This document shows positions 10,297 through 21,189 of a stretch of DNA of 64,000 nt, piece after piece. A model generated the notes under the pieces. That model did not search any database and was not told the DNA's origin. It saw only the letters and a list, made by a program, of their open reading frames with translations. The stretch is from Cenococcum geophilum 1.58 (lineage: Eukaryota > Ascomycota > Dothideomycetes > Gloniales > Gloniaceae), in contig KV748228.1 of NCBI GenBank assembly GCA_001692895.1, forward strand, positions 311,344-375,343, read 5' to 3'. Made by a program: the position numbers and the translations under genes. How positions within the stretch are numbered: position 1 is the first letter of the stretch; every line of letters begins with the position of its first letter.

Positions 10297-11567
10297 CTAA
10301 TCACCATCCTCTTCGTCCTCCAGTAGCTTGGTGACTATCCGGACTAGGAGTATCTCCTGTGGCGCACTCTCAAGGACGCGAATAAGACCTGTGGCCAGAG
10401 TCTTAATGAATTGGTTCGGTGACTGGAGCCTAGAAGCTTCAACGAGAAGCTGAAAGAACTTATGAACAAGATTGTTTGGCCGGAGGGTCTGGGACAGGTT
10501 GTGAAAATGGTGAATGAGAGTTTTGACGATTTCCGGGCGCCTTGCTTGTTGGAGATGCCACCACGGACTCAGCAGCAACCAGTAGGGCGATTCAACCTTC
10601 ACAAGTGACTCGGCGAGAAGGAACGCTTGTCTCAATATTGACCCTCCTAGGTCATTCTGACCAGCATCAAAAGCAAGATTGGCGCAGAAAAGGGCATGAG
10701 ACATGTCGTGATACGGGCTCACCTTCTTGACTGTAGCAAAGAAATTGAAGCCACTCTCAGTGTCGGGGCCAGGCGACTTTTGCCATTGCTCCAATAACAA
10801 CTTGTAGGTTTGGAGAAGCTCCTCCCGGATCTTGAGCTCTGCAGGAGCAGCGATGAAAGACAGCAATGGTGAAGGCGTACGGGCAACGACGTTCGAAGGT
10901 AGAGAGCCTGCTTGGCCCGCAGTCTCCAGCGTGAGTTCCGATAGACCCTTTCGTTTCAACAATCTGTCGATAGCAACCGACTTTCCGTTTTTGAAGAATA
11001 CTGTTTTCTTTCCATGCTTGCGGCGCTCCCTCTGTATCTCGACCATTGCTCGAAGATCGCCGAGTCGGTTGTTCTTTGTGTAGCACCACTGCTTTAGCTT
11101 ATTCTTAAGCGCTCCCAATCTTTGTCCAATCAGCCCCCTCTATCTGTATATATTCAAGTCAGACTTACGTTGGGGTGAATTGAGGTGCAAGGGAGCTCAA
11201 GATTTCTTGGTATGTCTTGCCATCCTCAATGAAATGTTTTTCTATGGTTGACTTCATCTTCTCCCATTCATGGGGACCGTATCGTCTACCCCGAGGGGCA
11301 ATCACCGTCTCACGCTCAAGAGTAATGGATGGCTCGACCGGATCGTCGTCAATACCACCCGGCACTGGTGGAACGCCAGTGCTATCGAGTTCCTCTTCGT
11401 GCGGTCCATCATGATGTTCCTGAATCCAACACAAGTTGGTGTCCGAGTTGGGGATAAACCAATAGGTTGTTTGAGATACGTACCAGTTGACCAGTGACTG
11501 GATAGAACTCAAGGGGGTGTCCTTGGAACTCCATGGTTTCAAGACTTGTGGTCAAGACCCGCGCCAT
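10297..11567 (-). CDS. Clr5-domain protein, probably truncated by a nonsense codon
   Basis: Exons on the minus strand: 11567-11484, 11419-11169, 11119-10297, joined by GT-AG introns of 64 and 49 bp. Total 1158 nt, 385 aa. The Clr5 domain spans residues about 74-125: RRYGPHEWEKMKSTIEKHFI, then an EILSSL helix, then LGALKNKLKQWCYTKNNR across the second intron. The domain takes its name from fission-yeast Clr5, a factor in heterochromatic silencing; in filamentous fungi it usually heads large uncharacterised proteins. The remaining 260 residues are helical with no domain I can name. The start ATG at 11567 gives MARVLTTSLETMEF. Translation ends at TAG 10299-10297, followed by an in-frame continuation. 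CAG to TAG is a CpA-to-TpA change, as RIP makes. Confidence 0.75.
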
Positions 11568-11840
11568 TGTTGGTTTGCAAGGTTGTCCACGGCTTCTGAG
11601 CCGTCCGAAAGATAAGAAAACAAAGTCCAGAAGGAGTCGCAAATCCAACAAAGAACTTATAAAATCCGTGAAGCCAAAGATGACAGGGCAGGTGACTGCA
11701 ATGACTAGCTCCTCCGAGGGTCGAAAGATGCGATCTACCAGCAAGATATCTGGCCGAATGGGCAAAGCCTGGTCCTTATATCCTTGAAAGTGTCGCACTT
11801 TCGAATTAGTATGTGTCCATTAGCCTCACAACTTTAAAGG
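11568..11840 (-). promoter_or_regulatory. Upstream region of the Clr5-domain gene
   Basis: The frame stays open upstream of the chosen start, but the composition is poor and this is probably leader and promoter. No defined motif is claimed. Confidence 0.35.
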
Positions 11841-12130
11841 ACTATGATTGGCCTGGTTGCAGAAGTTCTCCCTGTGGGGCAGACGCCCTCCCTGCTAGTA
11901 TGCTTGCAGAATAATACAGCCCAACCATTTTGCAGGGGCTCGCTTATTTTAAAAACATACTAGCAGGGAGGATCTGCCCCGTTTGTGGTACCCCCTTGTA
12001 CACGTGAACTTTCTGAGAATGCTGTGAATGGTCTAGTTGAAGAAGTCCTCCCCAAAGATGCCCAAGTGGCGGTTTACGCCTCGCTACTTAAAGAAATCCT
12101 GTGATTGGTCTGATTACAGAAATCCTCTTG
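11841..12130 (+). repeat. Three degenerate direct repeats of about 45 bp
   Basis: Copies sharing a core like TGATTGGTCTGGTTGCAGAA followed by GTCCTCC occur at about 11841-11873, 12021-12052 and 12099-12130, each preceded by an ACTTTAAAG-like stretch. The middle and last copies differ by several substitutions. Their origin is unknown. Confidence 0.55.
11876..11980. mobile_element. Short inverted-repeat element (about 105 bp)
   Basis: Arms at 11876-11902 and 11956-11980 (GGGGCAGA, then CCTCCCTGCTAGTATG) match over about 25 bp with a 2-base gap, around a 50-bp loop. This looks like a mini-MITE or a hairpin; no convincing target duplication was seen. Confidence 0.5.
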
Positions 12131-12204
12131 AGCTACCCAGCCGGTGGCTGGCCCCATGGTCCGGCATGTATGTACACCACCTTGGCGCATCCGGTTGAAA
12201 GCGC

Positions 12205-12325
12205 GTGTTGATCGCGCAGATCAAACCACGCGGATTTATATCCAAAAATACGTTAAAATACGTTAAAATGGTCGCGCTTATTTTAAAGATAAAAAATTGT
12301 GCCGTTTGATCGCCAAGATCAACAC
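12205..12325. repeat. Imperfect inverted repeat around an AT-rich core
   Basis: GTGTTGATC....GATCAAAC at 12205-12226 is mirrored as GTTTGATC....GATCAACAC at 12304-12325. Between them is an AT-rich core with a doubled ACGTTAAAAT. Its right arm overlaps the left end of the next inverted-repeat element by 4 bp. Confidence 0.45.
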
Positions 12326-12456
12326 CCTCTCATCAACTCCGGTGGTTAGCGCAGCCACGTCTGCACGGCCTTTTTGTAGGGGAAGTTTTGGTATTTTTGC
12401 TGTTAAGGGAAAGTTAATAAAAGACGCTAACCACACCGGAATTGGCGAGAGGGTGT
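12322..12456. mobile_element. MITE candidate (about 135 bp)
   Basis: The ends are inverted copies, ACACCCTCTC.TCAACTCCGG at the left and its near-complement ending GAGAGGGTGT at the right. They match over about 30 bp and extend inward to GGTTAGCG / CGCTAACC. An ACACCC-type end resembles Tc1/mariner-class fungal MITEs, but a clean TA duplication is not visible. Confidence 0.55.
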
Positions 12457-13106
12457 ATGTACGTATGTTCTATTATGGCCATGCACTACTTGGGGTATCG
12501 GCCGACCGCTAACTCAATACATCCTTCCATCACAGTGCTAGCTCCAGTTCAGAAGCCAACTATGAGAACTGTGTATCCGTTGCTCAACGCCATGCCCAAC
12601 CAAAGAAATAATAGCAATGGTCCGGCAAAGTCACGCAGTGTCTCCGTGACTGCAAAGCCCTGTAGACTATTAGGCATAAAGAGCCAATAGGAACGGGTCC
12701 TATGTAGGGGTAAACTAGCTGCGGCCCCGAGGAGGCACCTAACCTGGCCCGGCCTGTCAAAGTCCTGTGCATGGCACGCCCTTGTGTAAAGAATAGTCAA
12801 GGCTACGTGAGAGCGTGGCCAACATACTTGGGCAATCTGGATTGGAGGCTCGACTTTCCCCAGTTTTGAAGCCTCATCATTACTACAACGCACCATAAAA
12901 TACGTCTATGTTAAATGAGAGCAAACTAATTACCGAGGGATGTGGTGTCAAGGGACAGCCACAGCTGATGCTCTAACTGACTAGCAATGAAAAGCATTGT
13001 CGGCTAACGTCGCTTTGCAGTATATGTGATCATGAAAATTTAGATTCACCTCTTGTATCTCGTTTAGGAGTACAGGGTTGTGTACGGCCAGCTTCACCCC
13101 CCCCTT
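12457..13106. other. Intergenic with no recognised gene
   Basis: Mixed composition, short frames only. Nothing recognised. Confidence 0.4.
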
Positions 13107-13108
13107 TA

Positions 13109-13554
13109 GCGAGCGCTGTGAGATTTCAAATTCGGTACTCGCATCCAATCTCGCTCAATTGCCACCAGCTGTACATAGTAATTGTAGCGAAGCCGTATGC
13201 TTGGCTGCAACAACTTTGCTTCTGGCGATCGGCCTTCTTCCGCAGTGTCGTGATCTTTATCAATATCGTGAGGTTTCCACCCATACAATATTGCTAAATT
13301 TCAGCAGCAGTTGCAGAGACAGCGTTGAATTTGCGTTTTGGCGGAGGCGTAGGCAAAAAAGGGAGAAAGAGGAAGCGTACGTCAGGCAAGTTCTAAATTG
13401 TTTAATTCTCCTGGCCAACAAGAATAATTCTCCAGGGCAACCAAAAAGGTCCTTGCGTGCAGCCACAGCCGTTCGCTATGATTACTATGTACAGCTGGTG
13501 GCAATTGAGCGAGATTGGATGCGAGTACCGAATTTGAAATCTCACAGCGCTCGC
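13109..13554. mobile_element. MITE with 74-bp perfect terminal inverted repeats (446 bp)
   Basis: The left end starts GCGAGCGCTGTGAGATTTCA and the right end is its exact reverse complement. The arms agree over 74 bp and remain similar for about 25 bp more. It is flanked by TA at 13107-13108 and 13555-13556, as for Tc1/mariner-type elements. No transposase frame: the open frames across it arise because the arms are mirrored. Perfect arms suggest a recent insertion or gene conversion. Confidence 0.85.
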
Positions 13555-13618
13555 TAGGGTACCTCCCCACTCCGTGCACGTTCCCACTCAATGCACGGCA
13601 TTTTCCATACAAAATCCC

Positions 13619-13881
13619 TAACTTTACACCCTTATAATATAACCACTATTAAAGCTATTATTATAAAATTTTATAATTAGAATATTTATAACTATATAAA
13701 TATATTTTTAGCTTTATATTATATAAATTAACTATTTTTTAGCTAATTATATAGCTTTAAATTTAAGATATTTTAAAAATATTAAAAAAATTTACTAAAT
13801 AGTTTATAATAAATTTAATATTAAAGCTATAATAATAAAACTTTAAATATTTAATATTTAACTAATATAAAATGGTTTTAT
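13619..13881. other. Start of the AT-rich compartment
   Basis: Composition drops abruptly to almost pure A/T with no frames and no recognisable repeat. It marks the host-to-heterochromatin-like boundary. Confidence 0.6.
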
Positions 13882-13933
13882 AGTTAAAATATATATATAA
13901 TTATTATAGTTAAAATATATATATAATTATTAT
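13882..13933 (+). repeat. AT minisatellite, left fragment
   Basis: Two copies of a 26-bp unit (ATTATAGTTAAAA, then TA repeats, then ATT). Copia-A1 interrupts the array; the rest lies at 20141-20512. Confidence 0.8.
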
Positions 13934-14105
13934 TGTCGGAACGTTAATTACGTGACGTAGTCACGAGACTACGAAACGAGGTTAGCTAACCTGACCTTGG
14001 AGCAACCCCTTACTTCTAAACATCAATAAAACATCCAACTTTAACACTGCATACGTACCACTACAAGTAATATTTATGCCCGTTAATAAAGAATATATAC
14101 TAATA
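13934..14105 (+). repeat. Copia-A1 5' LTR
   Basis: Starts TGTCGGAACG and ends ACTAATA (decayed from ACTGACA as in the 3' copy); 172 bp. Confidence 0.9.
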
Positions 14106-14144
14106 CTAATTAGTAGATATATAGATTAGGAAATACATAATAGC

Positions 14145-14465
14145 AAAGCTCAAAACCATATATTAGCTTAACTGCTAACGCGTTAGATCGTAGAGCTATC
14201 GCCCTATTTCAGTTAAAGGAGAAAACTACGTTACCCTTAAAGCTCAAGACCACGTATTAGCTTGCCGATGTGTCAGATCGCCTAGAGAATCGTATCTTTA
14301 CTTAAAGAGAGCTACGTTATCCTTAAAGCTTAAAACCACGCATTAGCTTAACTGTTAACGCGTTAGATCGCCTAGAGGACCCTTAAAGCTTAAGACCACG
14401 TATTAACTTAACTGTTGACGCGTTAGATCGCCTAAAGGACCATATCTTTGCTAAGAATCGTCTAC
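14145..14465 (+). repeat. Copia-A1 leader tandem repeats
   Basis: Four direct units start at 14145, 14239, 14325 and 14385. Each opens AAAGCT(C/T)AA.ACCA and contains GCGTTAGATCG. Unit length varies from about 60 to 95 bp. The same array occurs in Copia-A2 (five units) and Copia-B (two units). Confidence 0.8.
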
Positions 14466-14511
14466 AGTATCTAAGAACTATAGATTCGTCGATAGGACAC
14501 ATATACCCTTA

Positions 14512-14582
14512 TACCCTTACCTTAACCTTAACCCCAACCTTAACCTTAAACTTAACCTTAAACTTAACCTTAAACTTAACCC
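14512..14582 (+). repeat. Copia-A1 AACCTT hexamer array
   Basis: Tandem AACCTT/AAACTT hexamers lie between the leader and the gag start. Equivalent arrays are at 27071-27135 and 33663-33799. Confidence 0.75.
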
Positions 14583-14634
14583 TCTAGAACCTTTACTTAA
14601 CCTTAAGCCGCAATATACATAAAGATATAACAAT

Positions 14635-17600
14635 ATGGAAATTAATTAGAAGGAGAGAATTGCCAAGCACGGCTACGGAATTAACTTGGAGACGGCTATA
14701 AATGACAATCTAACGGAGTATATAGAGACTAAGATACACCTATATATACAATCTAACCTTATAGACTTTTTATTATAGACAGTGTTTTAGAAAGACTTTA
14801 AGGACTTTACGCTAAAGATCTTTAAATAAGTATAATCTAATACTAGATTAGAAATCTATAACTACCTAGTTAAAAGAGGAGTATATATTATTAAGTAAGA
14901 TAAGAGATACCCCCTTAGCAAAGTGCTAACGGACGTCGCTAATAAAGAAGAGTTTCACAAATAAACGGACGAAGAGATTGGTTTAGCCCTTAATAATATT
15001 AAGCTAATAATTACTGTGGCTCTATAAGACCGACTTAATTCAACCTTAGATAAGCTTGCTATAATTCTACTAGCGTTAATACCCTTATTAGCTATATAAG
15101 CATCTCCAGCCCCACCACTAGCTGCTTTACTAATTCCATTAGCTATCCTAACTGCCATACCGCCAGCTACTCCAATCGCCGCTCCTGCTACCCCCGCTAC
15201 CCTTACTACCCCCCCCGGTCCTTAATCCTCTAATTATAACTATATTCACGCTTTTATTAACCAACTGCTATAGCTAAGAGAGTAGCAATTATAGCAGCTA
15301 TAGTAACCGCAGTAGCTATATATATATATACTACCTAAACTAGCCGTACCTAGTGTAGAATAAGGACCTAGGTAAGAACCTAAATATAGTAAGGAGGTAG
15401 CTATAATTATAAAGATCTATATAGATAACTAAAAGTATAAATAGAGTTAGTAACAGCTTTAACTTTAAGTTAACTATCTTTTATAATATCTGTAAGAGAT
15501 CTAGCTTACCACCAGAAGGCTACGTAGTGGTATTCCCTAGTATACTAAAGGGGCTTACTTAGGACCACTACTATAATAGCAACCTTAAGTTAAGACCTTT
15601 TACTAAAGCCTATAACCACATACAACAGTTCTTTAAAGGGCTAGAATACTACTATAAGAACCTTATAGAGTGGAACAGCATAACCCTCTAAGGAGTTATA
15701 GATAAGAACCCTAATAAGTTAATCTATTAGAACTTCTAACTGCTTATAGATAAACTGCTAAAGTAATGTTATAGACTATATCTAGACTTCCGTATAAACC
15801 GCATTCTTATAAATAAGTTAGTTACTACTTACTAGGGAGTGCTAGCATGCCATATCGCTATCTCCAACCCTTTAGAAGACCTCTCTTAGTTAATTAATAA
15901 GCTATAATCCTCTATTATTATATAGGAAAAAGAACACCCCTTATAGGCCCTAATAAGATTGTCTTACTAAGCCTTTTTTACGGATTAATATTACTACCGA
16001 AATAACCAGGATTGAGACCGAAACACTAATCGCTATAGTAGCAATCGCCCCTATAGAACTAACGGCAGACTAAAGGCTAAGTGCTACGTCTATAAGAAGG
16101 AGGACTGCTATTTATAGAAATATATAGAGGAGGAATATAATTGGTCCAGAGATAACTATAAGAGACACTTTATTGGCATTAAGGGCCGCAATAAGGGTAA
16201 CTTTAATAACTATTTTAAGCAATACGTCGCTACTTACAAAAGAGATAAAAACGATAATTTAGACTTTAAAGCCTATATATAAGACACTAACGACTTTAGG
16301 AGCGACGCCGGAGAACCTAACAATAGTTCTGCCTATATCACTACCTTTAAAACACTTACTATGGAGAAAGCAACCTCTATAAGTGTAGAGCTAGCCAATA
16401 AAGCTTATATATACCTGCTTATAGCTTTAGAACTTACTATAGAGCCCGCCACAGAACCCTATATAAAGACCGATTCATTTACCTATAATACGGCCACAAC
16501 TATAGCGTTATAATACACCTTAACAATCTTTATAGGAATTATAATCGATATAGGTGCTTTACGCAAGTCTATAGCTAGCTATGGTTAATTTTAAGCTCTA
16601 TAGGCTGTAGATAAGTCTATAAGTCTTAATATATTAACTAAGGGCTAAGTAACTATCTAATTTGGGATCGGAGCCTCTACGTCTATCGGAACTATAAACG
16701 TTAACAGCCCTATAGGCAAGGTATAATTCCATATTATTAAAGCAGATACTTCTTTCCTACTTTGCTTAGTAGATATAGATAGACTCTATATTAAATATAA
16801 TAACCTAAAGGACGTTATTATTACTCGCACTAAAAGAGTGCTAGTAATTAGACAATTTAGCCACCTATTTCTCTTATAGAGCTTCTCCTTATAGTCTTAT
16901 TTAGTCGAGTCTTTTAATATAAACCCTTGCTATTTAACTAACGTAGAGCTACGACGTCTATACCGTTAATTTGGTTACCTATTAGTTAATAAACTGCAAA
17001 AGCTTCTTAATAAGGCTGGCCACGGCTATAATACTAATAGATCTGCTATTAAAGAGCTAACTAGGCTCTACCACCACTGCCAGAAGTTTAGTAAATCTCT
17101 AGGTAGATTTCGCTTTACCTTATAAGACAATATTAATTTTAATTATAATATTATCGTCAATATTATATATATTAGCGGCTCCCCCCTATTATACGTAGTT
17201 AACGAAGCAACCTAATTTTAAACTGGCAGATAGCTATAAAACATCAGCGCTAAGTACACTTAGGATATTCTACGAATATACTAGATTAATAGCTATTTAA
17301 GACCACTAGACTTAATCACTATAGACGCTAGGAAGAACTTTATTAGCAAGGAGTTTAAGTACTACGCCGCTACTATAGGAGTAACCATAAAGTCAGTTCT
17401 AGTCGAATTACACAATTTTATTAGAATAGTAGAGCGCTACTATAGTCCGCTATAACAAGCCTACTAAATTATTATAACTAAAATCCCTAAAATTAGTAAG
17501 GAGATAGCCCTATAAATGGCTTTTAAAGCTATTAATAACACGGCTGGCCCAGAGGGCCTAGTCCCTACACTCCTAGTCTTTAAAGCCTACCCCTAAATGG

Positions 17601-19660
17601 TTAAATCGGACGCGCCATCACCTTTAGTTATATAGCGAGCTGCGGCTATTAAGAAAGTAATAGCGGAAATATAGAAGCTATAGGCTAAACAATAGATCGC
17701 TAATGCTTTTAATATGCGAAATGGACCACAAACTAACGCCATTTATGGCCTCCTACCTAGTTCACCTGTTTTAGTCTGGAGAAAAGGTAACACCAGCTAA
17801 AGTAGTTATTGGGATGGGCTATATACGCTACTTACCGTTAATAGTAAAACCTATACTATAAAGCTACTAAACGGGCCTATAACCTTCCACTCTATGGTTA
17901 TAAAACCTTACCTACTAGACCTATAAGACTTAGTTAAACCATAAGAGTTTATTAAATTAGCTAAACTAGTACCTTTACTAGCTAAACCTTAATTGTTACC
18001 TAAAGCTGAACTATAGCCACTACCAAAGCAAGGCAGAAGTTGCCCCCGTAAATACCTATTATTTACGGCCGTCGCAGATATAGCTATTATAGAGGCTATA
18101 ATAGATTTATAGAATAATAGGAACACCTAATTTAGCGCTTTATAACAAAAGGAGGTTATAGGCCTACTTAAGAAAGGCGTCTTTAAGATTATTAAGCTAT
18201 ACAATATGCTAAAGGGGGTTAAACTTTTTAATTTACGGTTTGTTAACAAGATTAAGAATAAGGGAACTAATAAAGCCGTTAAGAAATCTTAACTTATTGT
18301 ATAGGCCTATAATAATTTAGAGAAAGAGCTAGTCCTTACTTAGTCACTAACAATTCAACGAGTTAGCCAGCGGCTAATTCTCTGTATCGCCACTATGCTA
18401 CTATAGACACGACTTTACCTCTAAGATATCTTACAAGCCTATATCCAGTCTACTATAAACCTAAACCGCGAGTTCTATATACGACCACTATATAAGCTAA
18501 ATAAACAATTAGGAATTAATAAGGACTCTATTCTAAAGGTTATAAAGCCACTTTATAGAGTACCTAAAGCTGGAAACTACTAGTTTAAGACCTACTATTT
18601 ATACTATATTAATTAGCTATAAATAGACCAGTCTACGTACAACCTTTGCTTACTTTACAGCGATAAACCTTTTAGAATCATCGGCCTACAGACTAATAAT
18701 ATACTATTTCTTATAGATAATACCTTTATAAAAGCTAAATAAAGCAAACTATATAAGGCTAAATTTATAGCTAAGGAATAAGAGTAACTAACCGCTAATA
18801 TACCAATTAAGTTTAATAGAGGATTTATCCAATTAATATAAGATAGAAGTATTACGTTAACATAAAAGCGCCAGTGTAAGAACCTTAGCGTGGTTAACAC
18901 TATACTGGCAGATAGCACTAGCTCTAGAGGAGTTACGCGTAACCTACTTACGCTAAGGGACTAGTATATCGCTTAACGTGCCAGAGGAGCCTATATCGCC
19001 TTAGTTTGTTAGCTAGAGGCTTTATTTAACTTATCCTTTACTACCCAGATAATTAACCCTAAGGAGGTAAACGTAAAGGAGTTAAATAAGCGCCTAAGTT
19101 GGCAGACTCAGAATTTACATAGAGGTCTTAAATTTATTAAACTGGAGGCTAAGACCTTATAGCTCCTAGTCTTTATAGACGCTTCCTTTACCAATAATAA
19201 GGACCTCTCTTCGTAGATCGGCTACGTTATTATACTAACTAATGCTATAAAGAAGGCTAATATTATCTATTAAAGCTTAATTAAGTATAAAAGAGTCACT
19301 TAGAGCGTACTAGCTTCTAAACTCTATAGTATGGCCCACGGCTTTAATATCGGCGTTGTAATTAAGTCTATAGTAGATAAGATCCTATAAATTAACCTCC
19401 CGCTTATACTCTGCACCAATTCTAAGTTACTATATAACTATCTTATACGACTCGGAACTATATAAGAGAAGTAATTAATGATTAATATAATATGCTTATA
19501 ATAAGCCTATAAACGCCGGCAGATTATAAAGGTTAAATAAATTAATAGTAAAGCTAACCCTGCAGACGCGATAACTAAGGGGAAGCCTTATATCGCCCTA
19601 TAGCGACTTATTAACACAAACCAAGTCAATATATAGGCTGTAGGTTAGGTTAAATAAACG
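14635..19660 (+). pseudogene. Copia-A1 gag-pol relic
   Basis: Possible gag ATG at 14635 (MEIN then stop). The frame is riddled with TAG/TAA at former CAG, CAA and TGG sites. Readable parts: a Pro/Ala-rich stretch near 15.1-15.2 kb; gag core about 15.4-16.2 kb; protease remnant IIIDIGALRKS near 16.55 kb; GAG-pre-integrase about 16.94-17.1 kb (LRRLYRQFGYLLV); integrase about 17.16-17.6 kb (GSPLLYVVNEAT, DAxKNFISKEF); reverse transcriptase about 18.16-18.8 kb (FKIIKLYNM, LKVIKPLYRVP); RNase H about 19.16-19.62 kb (LVFIDASFTNNKDLSS). No intact product is possible. Confidence 0.85.
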
Positions 19661-19684
19661 GACCCAACTTTAGCTTAGTAGGGC

Positions 19685-19855
19685 CGGCAGAATTTGGCAG
19701 AATTTAGCAATATAGTAGAATTTAGCAGAATTTGGTAATATGGCAGAATTTGGCAGAATTTAGCAATATAGTAAAACTTGGCAGAATCTGGTAGAATTTA
19801 GTAATATGGCAGAATTTGGTAGAATTTGGTAATATAGTAGAATCTGGCAGAAAAT
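19685..19855 (+). repeat. Copia-A1 3' tail GGCAGAATTT repeats
   Basis: Decamers GGCAGAATTT/GGTAGAATTT occur in pairs, separated by AGCAATATA-like 9-mers. The array lies between the pol end and the 3' LTR. A longer version is in Copia-B at 32333-32565. Confidence 0.8.
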
Positions 19856-19968
19856 TGCTATTACGTATTATGGATGGAAGAACTAGCTATTATATATACG
19901 CTACAAATAGTCTAGAAGTAGACTTGACCTTAGAGTATAGATTAGCCTCCTTTTTAGAGTTACTCTAG

Positions 19969-20140
19969 TGTTAGAATGTTAATTACGTAATATGGTTATA
20001 AGACTACAAAACGAGGTTAGCTAACCTAACCTTAGAGCAACCCCTTACTTCTAGACATTAATAAAACATCCAACTTCAACACTGTATACGTACCACTATA
20101 AGTGATATTCGTGCCCGTTAATAAAGAATGTATACTGACA
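19969..20140 (+). repeat. Copia-A1 3' LTR
   Basis: Starts TGTTAGAATG, ends TATACTGACA; 172 bp. The differences I noted from the 5' LTR are transitions. Confidence 0.9.
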
Positions 20141-20512
20141 ATTATAGTTAAAATATATATATAATTATTATAGTTAAAATATATATATAATTATTATAGT
20201 TAAAATATATATATAATTATTATAGTTAAAATATATAATTATTATAGTTAAAATATATATATAATATTATAGTTAAATATATATATAAATTATTATAGTT
20301 AAAAATATATTAAATTATATAGTTAAATATATATATAAATTATAGTAAAATATATATAATTATTATAGTTAAAATATATATAAATTATTATAGTTAAAAT
20401 ATATATATAATATTATAGTTAAAATATATATATAATTATTATAGTTAAAATATATATATAATTATTATAGTTAAAATATATATATAATTATTATAGTTAA
20501 AATATTATAATA
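20141..20512 (+). repeat. AT minisatellite, right part
   Basis: About 14 copies of the 26-bp unit seen left of Copia-A1, several shortened by losing TA steps. Confidence 0.85.
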
Positions 20513-20691
20513 CTTTTAAACCTTTAATTATTTTAATAAAAATAACTTAGTTAAAAAGTTATATAATAAGTATATCTATATAATAATATTTTCTAATATA
20601 CTACATTTTATCTAAATAATATAATAGTATAAAAAATTCCTAATTAATATAATATTTTTTAAAGTAATTATATTTTTATTAAAAATAACCT
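20513..20691. other. AT-rich spacer
   Basis: Almost pure A/T sequence between the minisatellite and Copia-B. No recognisable feature. Confidence 0.5.
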
Positions 20692-20862
20692 TGTTGGTAT
20701 ATATATTTATATCATATATATAAAGCACGTAATCTACGCGAGACGCGTATATATACTATTAACACTATATTAGAAAACAAGCAATTATCTAATAACTAAC
20801 ACCGCATATGTATTGCAATACAGTAATATTTGTGTACGTTAATTAAAGTATATATACTAACA
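20692..20862 (+). repeat. Copia-B 5' LTR
   Basis: Starts TGTTGGTATA, ends TACTAACA; 171 bp. Confidence 0.88.
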
Positions 20863-20995
20863 CTAATTAGTAGATATATAGATTAGGAAATACGTAATAA
20901 TAAAGCTTAAAACTACGCATTAGCTTAACTACTAACGCGTTAAATTGCAGAGTTATTACCCTATTTTAGTTAAAGAAGAAAGCTATATTACCCTT

Positions 20996-21189
20996 TATTA
21001 GTAACATAGGGGAAATCACTAATACTACTCAAGTAGATACAGTGATGGAAAAGCTTATTGTATTAGATAGGGGAGGGTAAGGAACTTAAGGTTCCTTACC
21101 GCGCTAGTGCCACGACGGCACGTAACGGCAAGTTGCCTCACGTGACGGCAATTTGCCGCACGTAAGGGCAAATTGCCTTACTCCCGATA
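20996..21189 (-). repeat. Copia-C LTR (left copy)
   Basis: On the plus strand runs TATTAGTAAC to ACTCCCGATA. It holds the alternating ACGGCAA/TTGCC motifs of the right copy and is far less AT-rich than its surroundings. Confidence 0.88.

Larger units (their letters stand above)
13934..20140 (+). mobile_element. Copia-A1 LTR retrotransposon (6207 bp)
   Basis: Delimited by two 172-bp LTRs and the 5-bp duplication ATTAT (13929-13933, 20141-20145), which restores the minisatellite unit when the element is removed. Domain order gag, protease, integrase, reverse transcriptase, RNase H identifies Ty1/copia. The body is heavily RIP-mutated. Confidence 0.93.

Noticed and set aside
10285..10304. Mini-intron GT..AG that would remove the TAG in the Clr5-domain gene
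   Set aside because: It would be only about 17 bp, far below the length of functional fungal introns; the other introns here are 47-130 bp.
13078..13557. 159-codon open frame and its mirrored minus-strand partners
   Set aside because: They arise from the inverted arms of the MITE; the same peptide ending is read from both arms.
14145..14465. Regularly spaced repeats resembling a CRISPR array
   Set aside because: Units are adjacent tandem copies of varying length without unique spacers, inside a retrotransposon leader of a eukaryote.
14512..14582. Telomere-like hexamers
   Set aside because: The unit is AACCTT, not the fungal telomeric CCCTAA, and it recurs at the same internal position of three Copia elements.
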